DNA from: Candidatus Bathyarchaeota archaeon
Lineage (GTDB): Archaea > Thermoproteota > Bathyarchaeia > 40CM-2-53-6
Reading direction: 5' to 3'
Length of the DNA: 43,792 nucleotides
Assembly (NCBI GenBank): GCA_005884605.1
Contig: VBBE01000020.1
Location: 1-43,792, forward strand
The number at the start of each line of letters is the position of its first letter. Within the stretch, counting starts at the first letter, position 1. The notes under the pieces are model-generated. The model was given only the letters and a program-made list of their open reading frames with translations, was not told where the DNA came from and did not search any database. The position numbers and the translations under genes were made by a program. Positions 25,042-34,478 of this stretch are shown one piece after another.

Positions 25042-25665
25042 GTGATTTTGGTGAGCGAGAAAAAGAGACATCTTGCAACTGAAACTGTAGAGGCGCAACC
25101 GCCTTCCAAGAAGCCCCTGGATGGCGAAGACCCTGAAACCATGTTGAAGGAGCTCAGTGCAGAGCTAGAGAAGGAAAAGTCGAAATCGGAGGACTATCTG
25201 CGGCGTCTGCAGTACCTTCAGGCGGATTTCGAAAACTACAGAAAGAGAGTGGAGAAAGAGATGTCTGACATTAGACAGTTCGGAAACCAACGCCTCCTCT
25301 CCGAGCTCATAGTGGTCAACGACGAGCTGGAACTCGCTCTCAGAGAGGCAGAGGAAAGTGGAGAGGACCCTACGATAGTGGAGGGAGTCGGAATGGTCCA
25401 CAAACGGTTACAGAGCATCCTATCGAAAGACGGCGTGGAGAAGATTCACAGCCTAGGGTCAAAATTCAACCCTGACCTCCATGACGCGGCGCTTCGAGTT
25501 GTGTCAGATAAGGAGGAGGGAACCATCGTAGAAGAGATTCGCCAGGGATACACATTGCGGGGGAAGGTTCTGCGACCCAGCATAGTCAAAGTAGCTGAGA
25601 ATTCCGCTGAGCGTGAGTCTAAATCAGAGAAGTCACTCCTAGAGGAGATCAGGGACCATGAGTAA
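25042..25665 (+). CDS. grpE: GrpE nucleotide exchange factor
   Basis: The 207-residue protein has an acidic/polar N-terminal tail, a long coiled coil (residues about 40-75, [23 protein letters not shown] pattern) and the C-terminal beta-wing domain ([15 protein letters not shown], then [16 protein letters not shown]). It is the nucleotide exchange factor of DnaK, releasing ADP. It starts with GTG at 25042 (an in-frame TTG-GTG follows) and overlaps the dnaK start by 8 bases, so it is the first gene of a chaperone operon. Archaeal DnaK systems are thought to derive from bacteria by transfer. Confidence 0.96.
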   Translation: MILVSEKKRHLATETVEAQPPSKKPLDGEDPETMLKELSAELEKEKSKSEDYLRRLQYLQADFENYRKRVEKEMSDIRQFGNQRLLSELIVVNDELELALREAEESGEDPTIVEGVGMVHKRLQSILSKDGVEKIHSLGSKFNPDLHDAALRVVSDKEEGTIVEEIRQGYTLRGKVLRPSIVKVAENSAERESKSEKSLLEEIRDHE

Positions 25666-27538
25666 GCCAGAAACAGAGAAGATCATAGGAATAGACCTAG
25701 GAACGACGAATTCTGCTGCGGCGATAATGGAAGCCGGACGCCCCGTCGTTATCCCAAGCGCGGAGGGACAGACCGCTGCTGGAAAGATGTTTCCATCGGT
25801 CATCGCATTCACCAAAGAGGGCCAGTTGATAGTCGGCGAACCTGCAAAGAGGCAAGCAGCAACAAACCCCGACGGGACCATCATAGAGATCAAGAGAAAG
25901 ATGGGCACCGATTACAAGGTCCATATCGCCGGGAAAGACTACACTCCACAGCAGCTCTCCGCTTTCATACTTCAGAAGATAAGACAAGACGCCGAGACGT
26001 TTCTTGGACGCGCGACCAAGAAAGCGGTAATCACCGTCCCGGCGCACTTCAACGATAACCAGCGACAAGCAACTAAGGACGCTGGAGAAATCGCGGGCTT
26101 CGAGGTCGCTAGAATAATCAATGAACCCACCGCTGCATGTCTCGCATACGGACTGGACAAGGCGGACAAGGAGATGAAGATAATGGTGTTCAGCTTTGGA
26201 GGAGGAACGCATGACGTCACTCTTATGGACTTCGGGGGCGGAGTCTTCCAGGTCCTATCAACCAGTGGGGACACTCAGACAGGCGGGACAGATATTGACA
26301 ACGCGATAGTCGAGTACTTGCTCACCGAGTTCCAGCGCCAGACGGGCATAAGTCTCCGAAACGACCGCATGGCCATGACCCGTCTCAAAGAAGCCGCGGA
26401 AAAGGCGAAGATTGAGCTTTCCACTCTTCTCACTACAGATGTCGATCTACCCTTCATCTCAGCAGACTCATCCCAGCCCAAACATCTCCACACGACCGTG
26501 ACGAGGGCAAAGCTAGAAGAGCTCGCTAATCCAATAGTCCGAAAAGTTGAGACACCGATCAAGAGAGTTCTCGACGATGCCAAACTTACGCCCAAGGACG
26601 TAGACAGGATCATACTCATTGGCGGCCAGACCCGCATGCCACTCGTGCGAAAATTCGTTGAGGACATAATCGGCAAGCAAGCTGAGCGTGGAGTCGACCC
26701 GATGGAATGCGTTGCTGTTGGAGCGGCGATTCAAGGCGCGGTTCTCGCGGGTGAGGTCAAGGACATCCTCCTGCTGGACGTCACGCCTTTGTCACTTGGC
26801 GTAGAAACACTGGGAGGTGTCGCTACAAAGATTATGGAGAGAAACACGACCATCCCGACAAAACGCAGCCAGATATTCTCGACAGCAGCCGACTCCCAGA
26901 CCACTGTCACTATTCATGTCCTCCAGGGGGAGCGCGCCATGGCCACGGACAACATATCTCTTGGCATGTTCAACCTAACAGGTATTCCGCCTGCCCCTAG
27001 AGGGATTCCCCAGATTGAGGTGACCTTCGACATTGACGCAAACGGTATCCTAAATGTGTCTGCGAAGGACCTCGCAACATCGAAAGAGAACAAGATCACG
27101 ATAGCCGCCTCGACCAAACTCTCGAAGGATCAGAAGGAGAAGATGGTACACGAAGCTGAGCAGTTCGCGGATCAAGATAAGAAACGAAAGGAGGAGGTGG
27201 AACTCAGGAACACCGCGGAAAGTATGCTCTACACCGCTGATAAGACAAAAGACGAGTTGAAAGACAAGATTACGAAAGAACAGGTTGAAGCCATCGACAA
27301 GGCAGCAGGCACCTTGCGAGCGGCTCTATCTGGGAAGGAGGCTGACCGGATAAAATTGGCTAGCGACGATCTCTCACGAATACTCCAGAAGATTGGGGCC
27401 GAAATCTACCAGAAGGTCGCTCAGAAGCCAGGCGAGCCCGCCCAGCAGCAGGCAACGGGGCCCGGAGCAAACCCGACCAAGGATGATAATGTCGTAGACG
27501 CGGAGTTCAGAGAAGTAAAGGACGAAGGCTCCCGGTAG
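25658..27538 (+). CDS. dnaK: DnaK (Hsp70) chaperone
   Basis: This is a full-length Hsp70 of 626 residues: nucleotide-binding domain (GIDLGTTNS near residue 11, [11 protein letters not shown] near 155), interdomain linker ([16 protein letters not shown]), substrate-binding domain and helical lid, ending in an acidic EFREVKDE tail. The phosphate-2 motif reads [10 protein letters not shown]: residue 179 is Ser where Hsp70s normally have Asp (DLGGGTFD), while Asp186 is kept. The first Asp takes part in metal and phosphate coordination, so ATPase behaviour could differ. It sits between grpE and dnaJ in one operon and folds or protects proteins in the cytoplasm. Confidence 0.97.
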   Translation: MSKPETEKIIGIDLGTTNSAAAIMEAGRPVVIPSAEGQTAAGKMFPSVIAFTKEGQLIVGEPAKRQAATNPDGTIIEIKRKMGTDYKVHIAGKDYTPQQLSAFILQKIRQDAETFLGRATKKAVITVPAHFNDNQRQATKDAGEIAGFEVARIINEPTAACLAYGLDKADKEMKIMVFSFGGGTHDVTLMDFGGGVFQVLSTSGDTQTGGTDIDNAIVEYLLTEFQRQTGISLRNDRMAMTRLKEAAEKAKIELSTLLTTDVDLPFISADSSQPKHLHTTVTRAKLEELANPIVRKVETPIKRVLDDAKLTPKDVDRIILIGGQTRMPLVRKFVEDIIGKQAERGVDPMECVAVGAAIQGAVLAGEVKDILLLDVTPLSLGVETLGGVATKIMERNTTIPTKRSQIFSTAADSQTTVTIHVLQGERAMATDNISLGMFNLTGIPPAPRGIPQIEVTFDIDANGILNVSAKDLATSKENKITIAASTKLSKDQKEKMVHEAEQFADQDKKRKEEVELRNTAESMLYTADKTKDELKDKITKEQVEAIDKAAGTLRAALSGKEADRIKLASDDLSRILQKIGAEIYQKVAQKPGEPAQQQATGPGANPTKDDNVVDAEFREVKDEGSR

Positions 27539-27558
27539 AGCGAGATGAATAGGAAAGA

Positions 27559-28674
27559 ATGGAGAGGCCAGACTATTATGACGTGCTCGGGGTTCCTCGA
27601 AACGCGTCCAAGGACGACATAAAGGGGTCTTACCGTAAACTCGCCCTACAGTATCACCCGGACAGGAACAAAGCGCCTGAGGCCACTGAGAAGTTCAAGG
27701 AAATCTCCGAAGCCTATGCGATATTGTCCGATGAAGAGAAGCGGAAACAGTACGACCAGTTCGGGCGCGAGGGAATCTATCAGAAATATAATACTGAAGA
27801 CATTTTCCGGGGCGCGGACTTCGACTCGATCTTCCGAGACATGGGATTCGGCGCATTCGGGGGCGGGTTCAGCAGCTTCGTAGAACGGATTCTCGGTGGA
27901 TTCGGAGGCTTCCAGAACTTCGAAAGCCCAAGCGCTCCCTCCAGAGGCGAGGATCTACTCTACGATTTGCAGATTAGCTTCGATGAGGTCGCGCACGGAG
28001 CGACAAGAGAGATAGAAGTTCCCCGACTTGCCGAGTGTAAGGAATGCAACGGGACCGGGGCCCAGCCAGGGAGCTCTAGGAGGACCTGTGGCAACTGTCA
28101 TGGCCGAGGCCAGGTCCAAACTGTCCGTCGAGCGGGGTTCGCCCAGCTCGTTCAGATAACCACCTGTCCAAAGTGCAGAGGAGAAGGAAGCATCATCGAC
28201 AAGCCATGCAAGAACTGCAGCGGAAGCGGCGTTGCACGTTCAAGGACCAAGCTTCAGGTGAAAGTTCCCCCTGGAGCTGACGAAGGTCAGAGCCTCCGCA
28301 TTAGAGGAGAAGGTAATGCTGCGCAGGGAGGACGAAGTGGAGATCTGTACGTCCGGATACGATTGAAGCCTCACGCCGACTTCAAACGAGATGGCGACAA
28401 CATTCTGTACGAAACCAGAGTCAGTTTTCCAAAAGCCGCCCTCGGCGGAGAGCTTCAAGTGCCCTCAATCGATGGTAAGGCACAACTAAAGATTCCACCA
28501 GGGACAAGACCCGGAACAGTGTTTCGCCTAGAAGGCAAGGGCTTCCCAAGAGTTGGAGGATGGGGGCGAGGAGATGAACTTGTAAGAATTGATGTTGAGA
28601 TTCCGAGGGATCTATCTCGTCGGCAGAGAGAACTCTTGACAGAGTTCGCCAAGGAACTAGGCGAGAGACCCTAA
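27559..28674 (+). CDS. dnaJ: DnaJ (Hsp40) co-chaperone
   Basis: The 371-residue class A DnaJ has an N-terminal J-domain with HPD (QYHPDRNK, about residues 32-39), a Gly/Phe-rich linker ([12 protein letters not shown]), four CxxCxGxG-type repeats ([32 protein letters not shown]) forming two zinc sites, and C-terminal beta domains. It delivers substrates to DnaK and stimulates its ATPase. It starts 20 bases after dnaK and ends the operon. Confidence 0.97.
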   Translation: MERPDYYDVLGVPRNASKDDIKGSYRKLALQYHPDRNKAPEATEKFKEISEAYAILSDEEKRKQYDQFGREGIYQKYNTEDIFRGADFDSIFRDMGFGAFGGGFSSFVERILGGFGGFQNFESPSAPSRGEDLLYDLQISFDEVAHGATREIEVPRLAECKECNGTGAQPGSSRRTCGNCHGRGQVQTVRRAGFAQLVQITTCPKCRGEGSIIDKPCKNCSGSGVARSRTKLQVKVPPGADEGQSLRIRGEGNAAQGGRSGDLYVRIRLKPHADFKRDGDNILYETRVSFPKAALGGELQVPSIDGKAQLKIPPGTRPGTVFRLEGKGFPRVGGWGRGDELVRIDVEIPRDLSRRQRELLTEFAKELGERP

Positions 28675-28680
28675 AAGAAA

Positions 28681-29142
28681 TTACTTCTTCTCTTCCGTAA
28701 GCGGCGGAGGAGGAGCAGGGGAAATGGGACTAACGGTTCTCGTAGCCGCCTGGGCAGGTTGAGTTGTGACGACAGGAGCATTGCTAATGGGTAGAATGAC
28801 CGCCTGCGGTTCCATGGAGGGAAGACTTGCTAGCATTTGCTCAAGAGAACCTCTGATCTTGGGGGCGACGAATTCTAGTTTCAATTTGGCTTCTCTAAGC
28901 TTCTTGTAGAGAGTCGCTGCGGCAGCCGTACTCGCTAGTCCAATTCCAAGTCCCAGTGCGATAGTGTAGGTTTTGAAGTGTTCTATGAAGACGCTGTTCA
29001 CGTATATTCGGAAGTATACGTTGTAAACGTACTCGTTAGCAAGCCAAAACGAGAAGAATGCGATGACAATCGCCTCGATTATCATGAGGGCTTTGACAGA
29101 ATCTGGCGTAACGGACCTCTGAACGGTCCTACTGTGAGACAT
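28681..29142 (-). CDS. Hypothetical membrane protein with two helices and a Pro-rich tail
   Basis: From the ATG at 29142 (the frame is open to 29184) the protein has 153 residues. There are two hydrophobic segments: ALMIIEAIVIAFFSFWLANEY, and FKTYTIALGLGIGLASTAAA. A charged helix (KKLREAKLKLEF) and a Pro/Thr/Ala-rich C-terminus ending PAPPPPLTEEKK follow. I do not recognise a family. It converges with dnaJ, with only 6 bases between them. The second start is chosen because it begins just before the first conserved-looking segment and drops a Cys/Arg-rich extension. Confidence 0.55.
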   Translation of the reverse strand: MSHSRTVQRSVTPDSVKALMIIEAIVIAFFSFWLANEYVYNVYFRIYVNSVFIEHFKTYTIALGLGIGLASTAAAATLYKKLREAKLKLEFVAPKIRGSLEQMLASLPSMEPQAVILPISNAPVVTTQPAQAATRTVSPISPAPPPPLTEEKK

Positions 29143-29287
29143 CTCTTTGCGCCAAGCCCTTCTGTAAGAAGGAAGCGGACACACGCGAGATTTGTAGAGA
29201 TTGTATCTCAGACCCGAGAACAGGGGGTCTTGATCTAGAGACGTCCTGATGCTTATGCCCGAATCCAGGCGCTTCCTACTAGATTGG

Positions 29288-29295
29288 CTTTAAGA
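29288..29295 (+). promoter_or_regulatory. TATA-like box for tRNA-Leu
   Basis: CTTTAAGA lies about 28-35 bases before the first base of the tRNA at 29323, the usual spacing for archaeal tRNA promoters. Confidence 0.5.
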
Positions 29296-29322
29296 ATGGA
29301 CATTGCCTCGTGAAACCCGAAA

Positions 29323-29486
29323 GCGGGGGTTCCCGAGACTACTATGGGATCCTGTCCTATAGGGCGGGATTCAGGTCAAAGGGGCAGGACCGCTCCGATG
29401 GGGAGTGGTGCTTGACTTAAGATCCGGCTTCAGGAGAGATCCTGTGGCGTAGGCCTTCGTGGGTTCGAATCCCACCCCCCGCACCA
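29323..29486 (+). tRNA. tRNA-Leu (anticodon UAA) interrupted by three introns, CCA encoded
   Basis: The acceptor arms GCGGGGG (29323-29329) and CCCCCGC (29476-29482) pair perfectly, followed by A and an encoded CCA. The T-arm is GTGGG-TTCGAAT-CCCAC (29459-29475). The class II variable arm GGC-GTAG-GCC is at 29446-29455. The exon pieces reassemble to a standard leucine tRNA: D-stem CCC (29332-29334) with GGG (29381-29383), anticodon stem CAGGA (29385-29389) with TCCTG (29440-29444), and loop CTTAAGA with anticodon TAA (29418-29420). Three insertions must be removed: about 33 nt in the D-loop (about 29338-29370), 26 nt near position 32 (29390-29415 or 29391-29416) and 17 nt at the canonical 37/38 site (29422-29438). 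The first two each form their own 8-bp hairpin with a 5-nt loop. Exact splice sites are approximate. Confidence 0.9.
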
Positions 29487-29493
29487 ACAGTAG

Positions 29494-29513
29494 GGCTCTC
29501 TAGCCTTTTTTTT
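29494..29513 (+). terminator. Hairpin plus T-run after tRNA-Leu
   Basis: GGCT-CTCT-AGCC (29494-29505) forms a 4-bp hairpin, followed by eight T residues (29506-29513) just behind the tRNA. Archaeal polymerase terminates at such T-runs, so this is a likely tRNA terminator. Confidence 0.6.
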
Positions 29514-29588
29514 GTAGACCGAACAAATTCCATTCGCAAAGTTTCCGGGCAGATAATGCTGTGTGTTCGTTCTATGGAAGTAGGATTC

Positions 29589-29963
29589 TTAGTACGATCC
29601 AATCTCGGATCCCTTGACAGCGTCGAAGTTGACAGGGTTCGTCGGAAGTGGAACTTGGAAGCTCTCTGGTAGGTCGCCCTTGCCAAGGCATCGGAATTCT
29701 ACATGATGGCACTTCGGGCATTTCAGATCGGTACGTAATTGTCCCGGTTCGCCCTTGTCGTCTCGCCAGATCTTGTACCCGCACCCTGGGCGGTTGCATT
29801 CGTAAACGTAGGTTACATCCTCTTTCTTCGCAGCCGTTTTTCTCTTGGGATGAGAACGAATAGTTCTAGAGGCCTTGTGGGGCCGAGAGGTCTTACGGGA
29901 TTTTGTTGCCGGTTTGGATTTGGTCTTCTTCGCAATCTTTCCGTTGGTTGAAGGCATGAGCAA
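29589..29963 (-). CDS. Basic-tailed zinc-ribbon protein
   Basis: The protein has 124 residues. Residues about 8-48 are extremely rich in Lys, Arg, Ser, Thr and Ala (KKTKSKPATKSRKTSR and similar), resembling a histone-H1-like or ribosomal tail. The C-terminal part is a zinc ribbon: YECNRPGCGYKIW, then LKCPKCHHVEFRC. This arrangement suggests binding to DNA or RNA; the function is unknown. An 18-base palindrome lies 41-58 bases before its start. It is downstream of the NAD-kinase-like gene on the same strand, about 100 bases away. Confidence 0.7.
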   Translation of the reverse strand: MLMPSTNGKIAKKTKSKPATKSRKTSRPHKASRTIRSHPKRKTAAKKEDVTYVYECNRPGCGYKIWRDDKGEPGQLRTDLKCPKCHHVEFRCLGKGDLPESFQVPLPTNPVNFDAVKGSEIGSY

Positions 29964-30003
29964 TCGCCAGGCTTAGGGGTCCGTCTGACTTAGAGCGTAG
30001 TGT

Positions 30004-30021
30004 TACCGTTGGTCAACGGTA
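30004..30021. promoter_or_regulatory. Near-perfect 18-base palindrome
   Basis: TACCGTTG-GT-CAACGGTA has 8-base arms and a 2-base centre. It sits between the 3' end of the NAD-kinase-like gene and the start of the basic zinc-ribbon gene. It could be an operator for the latter or a terminator hairpin for the former; no T-run follows on the minus strand, which slightly favours an operator. Confidence 0.4.
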
Positions 30022-30063
30022 CGGGGGGCGCAGCTGGGTCTGTCTTCAGAAGCCTGGGTTGCG

Positions 30064-31200
30064 CTACTCCACTTTGACGACCATTTCTTCCCGATATCCC
30101 GTGATTACCCGAAGGTAGCCTCGTAACTGTTGATCTATCTCGTCATTACCGGAGTCGGTAAGAAGACGTCGGGGATGCAGTGCTTCGATCTTACTTCTCG
30201 ATCCAACCACGGTAATGTTCTCAACACCTACTCTGCGAATTACCTGGGGGCTGATCTGTTGGTTTCCGCGTCCGAATAGGAAGCCTTGTCCACCAATCGG
30301 GGAAATGATGATCTTCGTTAAACTCTTTGGTGAAGTTTTGTTGATCAAGGACATCAAAGTTGCCTCGTCAGCATCAAGCCGCAATGTCGTCCCATTTCCC
30401 TTGACAACATCGACTCCGAGAAGTGATTTGTTGACTCCCAAACGCTTTGCGATCCTCTCAACCGTTGATCCCGGACCGAGGATGTAGGTGATTCCCGGGT
30501 CGATCTCTTCGATGAAATATTCGGCGATCGCGTCTAGTTCAGAATCTTCCGATAATCCCGTAGCCGATTTTGATGCTTGCATAAGTGGTCCCGAATCGGG
30601 GGTTGTGAGATAGCCGAGCAGCTTGACTGACAGGCGATTCTTCCTAAACGCGATTTCATCTACATCGACAACTTCTCCAAATCTTGTGGGAATCTGACCT
30701 CCAAGAAACGCGACGGTAGACTCCGCCGCTGCTGCTGGATTTATGGCGAAGACTGACGAGTAGATCTTCACTCCGGCCGGAACACCAAGCGCAGTAGCGT
30801 CTTGGCCAACTCCTTCCAACACATCTCGGGCTGTTCCGTCTCCGCCACAAAAGATGATCAAGTCCACTCTTTTCAGTCTCATTAGATGAGCGATTCTTAT
30901 GGTGTCATCAGAGGTGGTATTTTTTCCAATTCGACCAACGGATTCATATTCAAGTTTCAATTGGTCAGCAATGGTCGTTCCCATTTTTTCCGGGGCGATC
31001 AAGAAATCGATGCCCTGGCTTCGTTTCTGGATCTCTTTCAAGCATCTCAATGCTCGTTCGAGAGAGATCGGCTTCGCGCCCTTTCGAACGGCATGGCGCA
31101 GTGTTTTCTTTCCGTCAGTTCCCTTTAGACCAACTGCTCCCCCCATTCCAGCAATTGGGTTGACAAGAAAGCCTACTCTCTTCACATTGTCCAGACTCAA
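30064..31200 (-). CDS. ATP-NAD kinase family protein (COG3199-like)
   Basis: The conserved part starts RVGFLVNPIAGMGGAVGLKGTDG and includes IIFCGGDGTARDV, the GGDGT nucleotide-binding motif of NAD/diacylglycerol kinases, then ILGPGSTVERIAKRLGV and KIIISPIGGQGFLFGRGNQQ. It is the longer archaeal/bacterial form of the superfamily and probably phosphorylates NAD or a related substrate. The open frame reaches 31371, but that extension overlaps the ileS coding end. I choose the TTG at 31200, 5 bases after the ileS stop, giving 378 residues. A GTG at 31185 is an alternative. It is cotranscribed with ileS. Confidence 0.85.
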   Translation of the reverse strand: MSLDNVKRVGFLVNPIAGMGGAVGLKGTDGKKTLRHAVRKGAKPISLERALRCLKEIQKRSQGIDFLIAPEKMGTTIADQLKLEYESVGRIGKNTTSDDTIRIAHLMRLKRVDLIIFCGGDGTARDVLEGVGQDATALGVPAGVKIYSSVFAINPAAAAESTVAFLGGQIPTRFGEVVDVDEIAFRKNRLSVKLLGYLTTPDSGPLMQASKSATGLSEDSELDAIAEYFIEEIDPGITYILGPGSTVERIAKRLGVNKSLLGVDVVKGNGTTLRLDADEATLMSLINKTSPKSLTKIIISPIGGQGFLFGRGNQQISPQVIRRVGVENITVVGSRSKIEALHPRRLLTDSGNDEIDQQLRGYLRVITGYREEMVVKVE

Positions 31201-31205
31201 TCGGT

Positions 31206-34200
31206 TTAGTGTTGAGCGTTTTTCGACGAGAGCCCCATCTGAAACGTGCGACCTTCTATCTCCCAGTTCTCTTCCGCTTTCACTTTCGGTTTTTCTTGGT
31301 CGGAACGTAGAAGATGAAGTGTTTCTACCCTGACTTCTCCCATGAGGTAGTCTCGTTCGTCTTCTAGCCATTCCAACTTCTGAGCGTCAGGAACTGTCAC
31401 GTAGGCTTCTACGAAAGCGTCCACTGGGAGGTCTAGGCGTTTCCTCATTTCCTGCAACCGCCTGACAATTTCTCGCACGAAGCCTTCTCTCACCAGCTCT
31501 TTTGGAATGGTCAGATCGATGTAGACGCGGCCATCGTCGAAGCTTCCCATTGCGAAGTTCTCTGGCATTTCTTCTTTGAATGAGACCATCTGACTTGTAA
31601 TCCTGTAGTCCCGGTTATCGATTTTCAACCTGTAAGACTTGTCGCCTTGAAGGGCCTCGAAGAGCTGGCGTCCATCTGCTGATCGTAGCGCTTCTGCTAC
31701 TTTGTTGGCATCTCCCTTGAAGACTGGTCCAAGTCCCTTGAAGTTCGGTTCAGCTGTCAGTTTCTTCAGCTGCTCTTCTTCCGCGAGGCCGACGAGTCGT
31801 ATATCTTTCGAGTTTGTCTGTTGAAGGAATAGTGGTCGGAGGCTCTTGACCGCTCGCTTTACATTGTCGCTATCGGTTACGATTAGGACTCTGGCGACAG
31901 GTTGGCGTAATTTTACCTTCTTCGATTGTCTGGCAGAGGATGATGCCGCCGAGACCTGTTGCACTATCTTCATGTTCTCTTCAAGCCTCTTGTTAACCCA
32001 CTCTGGTCTAGAGTTTGGCCATGAGGACATGTGAATGCTCTCAAGGTCGGACTTCACAGTCTTCCGAAAGGCCTGCTGGTACACTGTCTCAGTCAAGAGT
32101 GGGACGAATGGAGATGAGAGGATCAGCCAGGTCTTCAGTGCGTGGTGGAGGGCTGCGTATGAGGCTAGTTTGTCCTTGTTTTGTTTCTCTTGCCAGAATC
32201 TTCTTCTTACTAGGCGGATGTACCAGTGGCTCAAATCTTCTATTACAAACGCTCTCAGTCTGCGCAGGGCAAGATGCAGTTCGAGGCCTTCCATATTGCC
32301 GGTCACATCTTTCAGCAAGCTCTCGCTCCGAGAGACAAGCCATTTGTCTTCGGGCCTCAGGTTGTTCCAAACTCTCTTAACCGACCACGAGTCCGGCTTG
32401 AACTTGTCGAGGTTCATGTAGAGTGTGGCGAACGAGAAGACGTTCCACGCAATCTGGAGGTCCTTGGCTGCAACTTCAACAGCGTTCCATGAAAACTGGA
32501 AATCCTCCCAGAGGGTCGACTGAACTGTATAGAATCGAAGTGCATCACGGCTATACTTGCCTACAACATCATCTGGGCTGACGAAGTTTCCCTTCGATTT
32601 GCTCATCTTTTCTCCCAGCTCATCCAGGGTATGTCCATGCATCAGCACCCTTCGGTATGGGCTTCGGTTGAAGGCTAGGACGCCTGGAACGAGCTGGTTG
32701 TAGAACCAGCCTCTTGTCTGATCATGAGCTTCGAGGATAAGGTCCGCGGGCCACCATCGTTTCATTTCTACAAGTCTCTTTGGATAGCCGAGGCTGGCCC
32801 AAGACGCGGTGCCGGAGTCCATCCAGACGTCCAGAATGTCAGGCTCTCTCTTTGCGTTTCCCCCGCATTTGCACTTCACTTGTATTTTGTCGACGCCATT
32901 TCTGTGAAGTTCAAACTCTTTTGGGGGGTGTAGAGCGAGTTTGACAAGTTCTGCTTTCGAGCCGATCACGGTATGTTCCCCGCACTTCTGGCAGGTCCAT
33001 ACTGGTATTGGCACTCCCCAGTAGCGTTGGCGAGATATTACCCAGTCTCGAGCGCCTTCAAGCCAGTCGTGGAATCTCTTGGACCCGGCCCATTCTGGCA
33101 CCCATCGGACCTTCGTGTTCTCGCTCAGCATTTTTTTCTTGATCGAGGTGACTTTGACAAACCATTGGTCTGTGGCTCGAAGGATGAGGGCTGTTTTGCA
33201 TCTCCAGCAGTGAGGGTACGAGTGCTCGATTGTCTCCTCTTTCCAAAGAAGATTCTTGGCCTTGAGATCCTCGATGATGACTCTGTTTGCGTCCCTAACC
33301 GATAGTCCATGGTATTTCCCAGCTTCATTGGTGAAGCGACCTGAGGGGTCTACTGGTGAGAAGGCGGGCAGTCCGTATTTCGTGCCGACCTCGAAGTCTT
33401 CTTCTCCATGTCCTGGGGCCGTGTGGACGGCCCCTGTTCCCTCAGACATTGAAACATGTTCAGCGCTGAGCAGAACTCGATGTCTGTCCGCCCCGGTATG
33501 GGCATGGGTCTCCTCTTGGAGTGGTGGATGGTACGGTGCGCCCTCCAGTTCTCGTCCTTGGTACTCCTCTAGGATCTTGGAGGCTCGTCCTCCGAGGACT
33601 TGTTCAAGCCTCTCCTTAGCAAGTATGAGCTTTTCTCCCTCAACCTCGACCAAGACGTAGGGCTTGTCTGGGTGAACCATCACGCCGAGGTTTGCTGGCA
33701 GGGTCCAAGGGGTTGTGGTCCATATGAGTATGAACTCTCCTGGTTTCTCGACCAATGGGAGTTTTACGTAGATCGAGAAGTCTTGAACGGTTCGATATTC
33801 GTCTGTCACCTCGTACCCGGCGAGGGCAGTTTCGCAGCGGGGACACCAGTGGACTACCTTCAAAGCCTTGTAGAGAAGACGTTTCTCCTGGGCTCGCTTG
33901 ATAGTCCACCAAACAGATTCGATGTAGCTGTCTTTGTATGTCAGATAGGGATTATCCCAATCCATCCAGATCCCGAGGTCTTTCAGAACCTTCGTCTGAG
34001 CTTGGACGTTTTCCTCTGCGAATTTCTTGCAGTCGACGATAAATCGGTCCACTCCGACAACATTCTCAATATCCTTTTTCGAGCCAAGCTTCAACGACTT
34101 CTCTATCATTACTTCAACTGGAAGACCGTGGCAGTCATAGCCAGGCTGATCGTGGACGTTGAACCCTTTCATCCTGTAGTATCGGATCACGATGTCTTTC

Positions 34201-34391
34201 AGCGTCTTGTTCCAGGCAAGCCCAACATGCGGAGCGTTTGTCACGTATGGAGGACCATCTAGGAAGTAGAACCTGGGACGTTTGAGGAGCTTTTTCTTAG
34301 TCTTCTGATAAGTTCGGTTAGTAGTCCACCAGGTGAGCGTCTCCTGCTCGGTCTGGTGAGGGGCATATTCTCTGGCGAGTTTTCCCACCAT
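31206..34391 (-). CDS. ileS: Isoleucyl-tRNA synthetase
   Basis: From the ATG at 34391 the enzyme has 1061 residues, typical of the archaeal/eukaryotic form. The class I HIGH motif reads PHVGL (residues 54-58) and KMSKSKGN lies near residue 595. The editing domain (CP1) contains FILIWTTTPWTLPAN and SEGTGAVHTAPGHGEEDFE. Zinc-type CxxC pairs occur (HWCPRCETALAG, WTCQKCGEH). An anticodon-binding domain and C-terminal extension follow. The frame is open to 34478, but a TATA-like element at 34479-34487 lies only 1-9 bases upstream of that ATG, so the shorter start is preferred. It charges tRNA-Ile and edits valine. It is divergent from the HIT gene. Confidence 0.96.
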   Translation of the reverse strand: MVGKLAREYAPHQTEQETLTWWTTNRTYQKTKKKLLKRPRFYFLDGPPYVTNAPHVGLAWNKTLKDIVIRYYRMKGFNVHDQPGYDCHGLPVEVMIEKSLKLGSKKDIENVVGVDRFIVDCKKFAEENVQAQTKVLKDLGIWMDWDNPYLTYKDSYIESVWWTIKRAQEKRLLYKALKVVHWCPRCETALAGYEVTDEYRTVQDFSIYVKLPLVEKPGEFILIWTTTPWTLPANLGVMVHPDKPYVLVEVEGEKLILAKERLEQVLGGRASKILEEYQGRELEGAPYHPPLQEETHAHTGADRHRVLLSAEHVSMSEGTGAVHTAPGHGEEDFEVGTKYGLPAFSPVDPSGRFTNEAGKYHGLSVRDANRVIIEDLKAKNLLWKEETIEHSYPHCWRCKTALILRATDQWFVKVTSIKKKMLSENTKVRWVPEWAGSKRFHDWLEGARDWVISRQRYWGVPIPVWTCQKCGEHTVIGSKAELVKLALHPPKEFELHRNGVDKIQVKCKCGGNAKREPDILDVWMDSGTASWASLGYPKRLVEMKRWWPADLILEAHDQTRGWFYNQLVPGVLAFNRSPYRRVLMHGHTLDELGEKMSKSKGNFVSPDDVVGKYSRDALRFYTVQSTLWEDFQFSWNAVEVAAKDLQIAWNVFSFATLYMNLDKFKPDSWSVKRVWNNLRPEDKWLVSRSESLLKDVTGNMEGLELHLALRRLRAFVIEDLSHWYIRLVRRRFWQEKQNKDKLASYAALHHALKTWLILSSPFVPLLTETVYQQAFRKTVKSDLESIHMSSWPNSRPEWVNKRLEENMKIVQQVSAASSSARQSKKVKLRQPVARVLIVTDSDNVKRAVKSLRPLFLQQTNSKDIRLVGLAEEEQLKKLTAEPNFKGLGPVFKGDANKVAEALRSADGRQLFEALQGDKSYRLKIDNRDYRITSQMVSFKEEMPENFAMGSFDDGRVYIDLTIPKELVREGFVREIVRRLQEMRKRLDLPVDAFVEAYVTVPDAQKLEWLEDERDYLMGEVRVETLHLLRSDQEKPKVKAEENWEIEGRTFQMGLSSKNAQH

Positions 34392-34478
34392 TCCAGGAGT
34401 CAATATTTGACACCCAAACCAGTCGTCCTCTTGGAATCGAAGGTCTCTGACCTCTAACGCGTGCGATCTCATCATCAT

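Noticed and set aside
29417..29686. 89-residue minus-strand ORF containing GGIRTHEGLRHR
   Set aside because: This peptide is the well-known artefact of translating the reverse strand of a tRNA T-arm; the bases belong to tRNA-Leu.
31201..31371. N-terminal extension of the NAD-kinase-like frame
   Set aside because: It overlaps the conserved-frame end of ileS and is Arg/Ser-rich without family similarity; the TTG at 31200 directly after the ileS stop is preferred.
33058..34262. Several plus-strand ORFs of 110-220 residues opposite ileS
   Set aside because: All are antisense to highly conserved synthetase sequence and show no domain of their own.
34392..34478. 29-residue N-terminal extension of ileS
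   Set aside because: It would start within about 1-9 bases of the only visible TATA-like element and is not part of the usual synthetase N-terminus.
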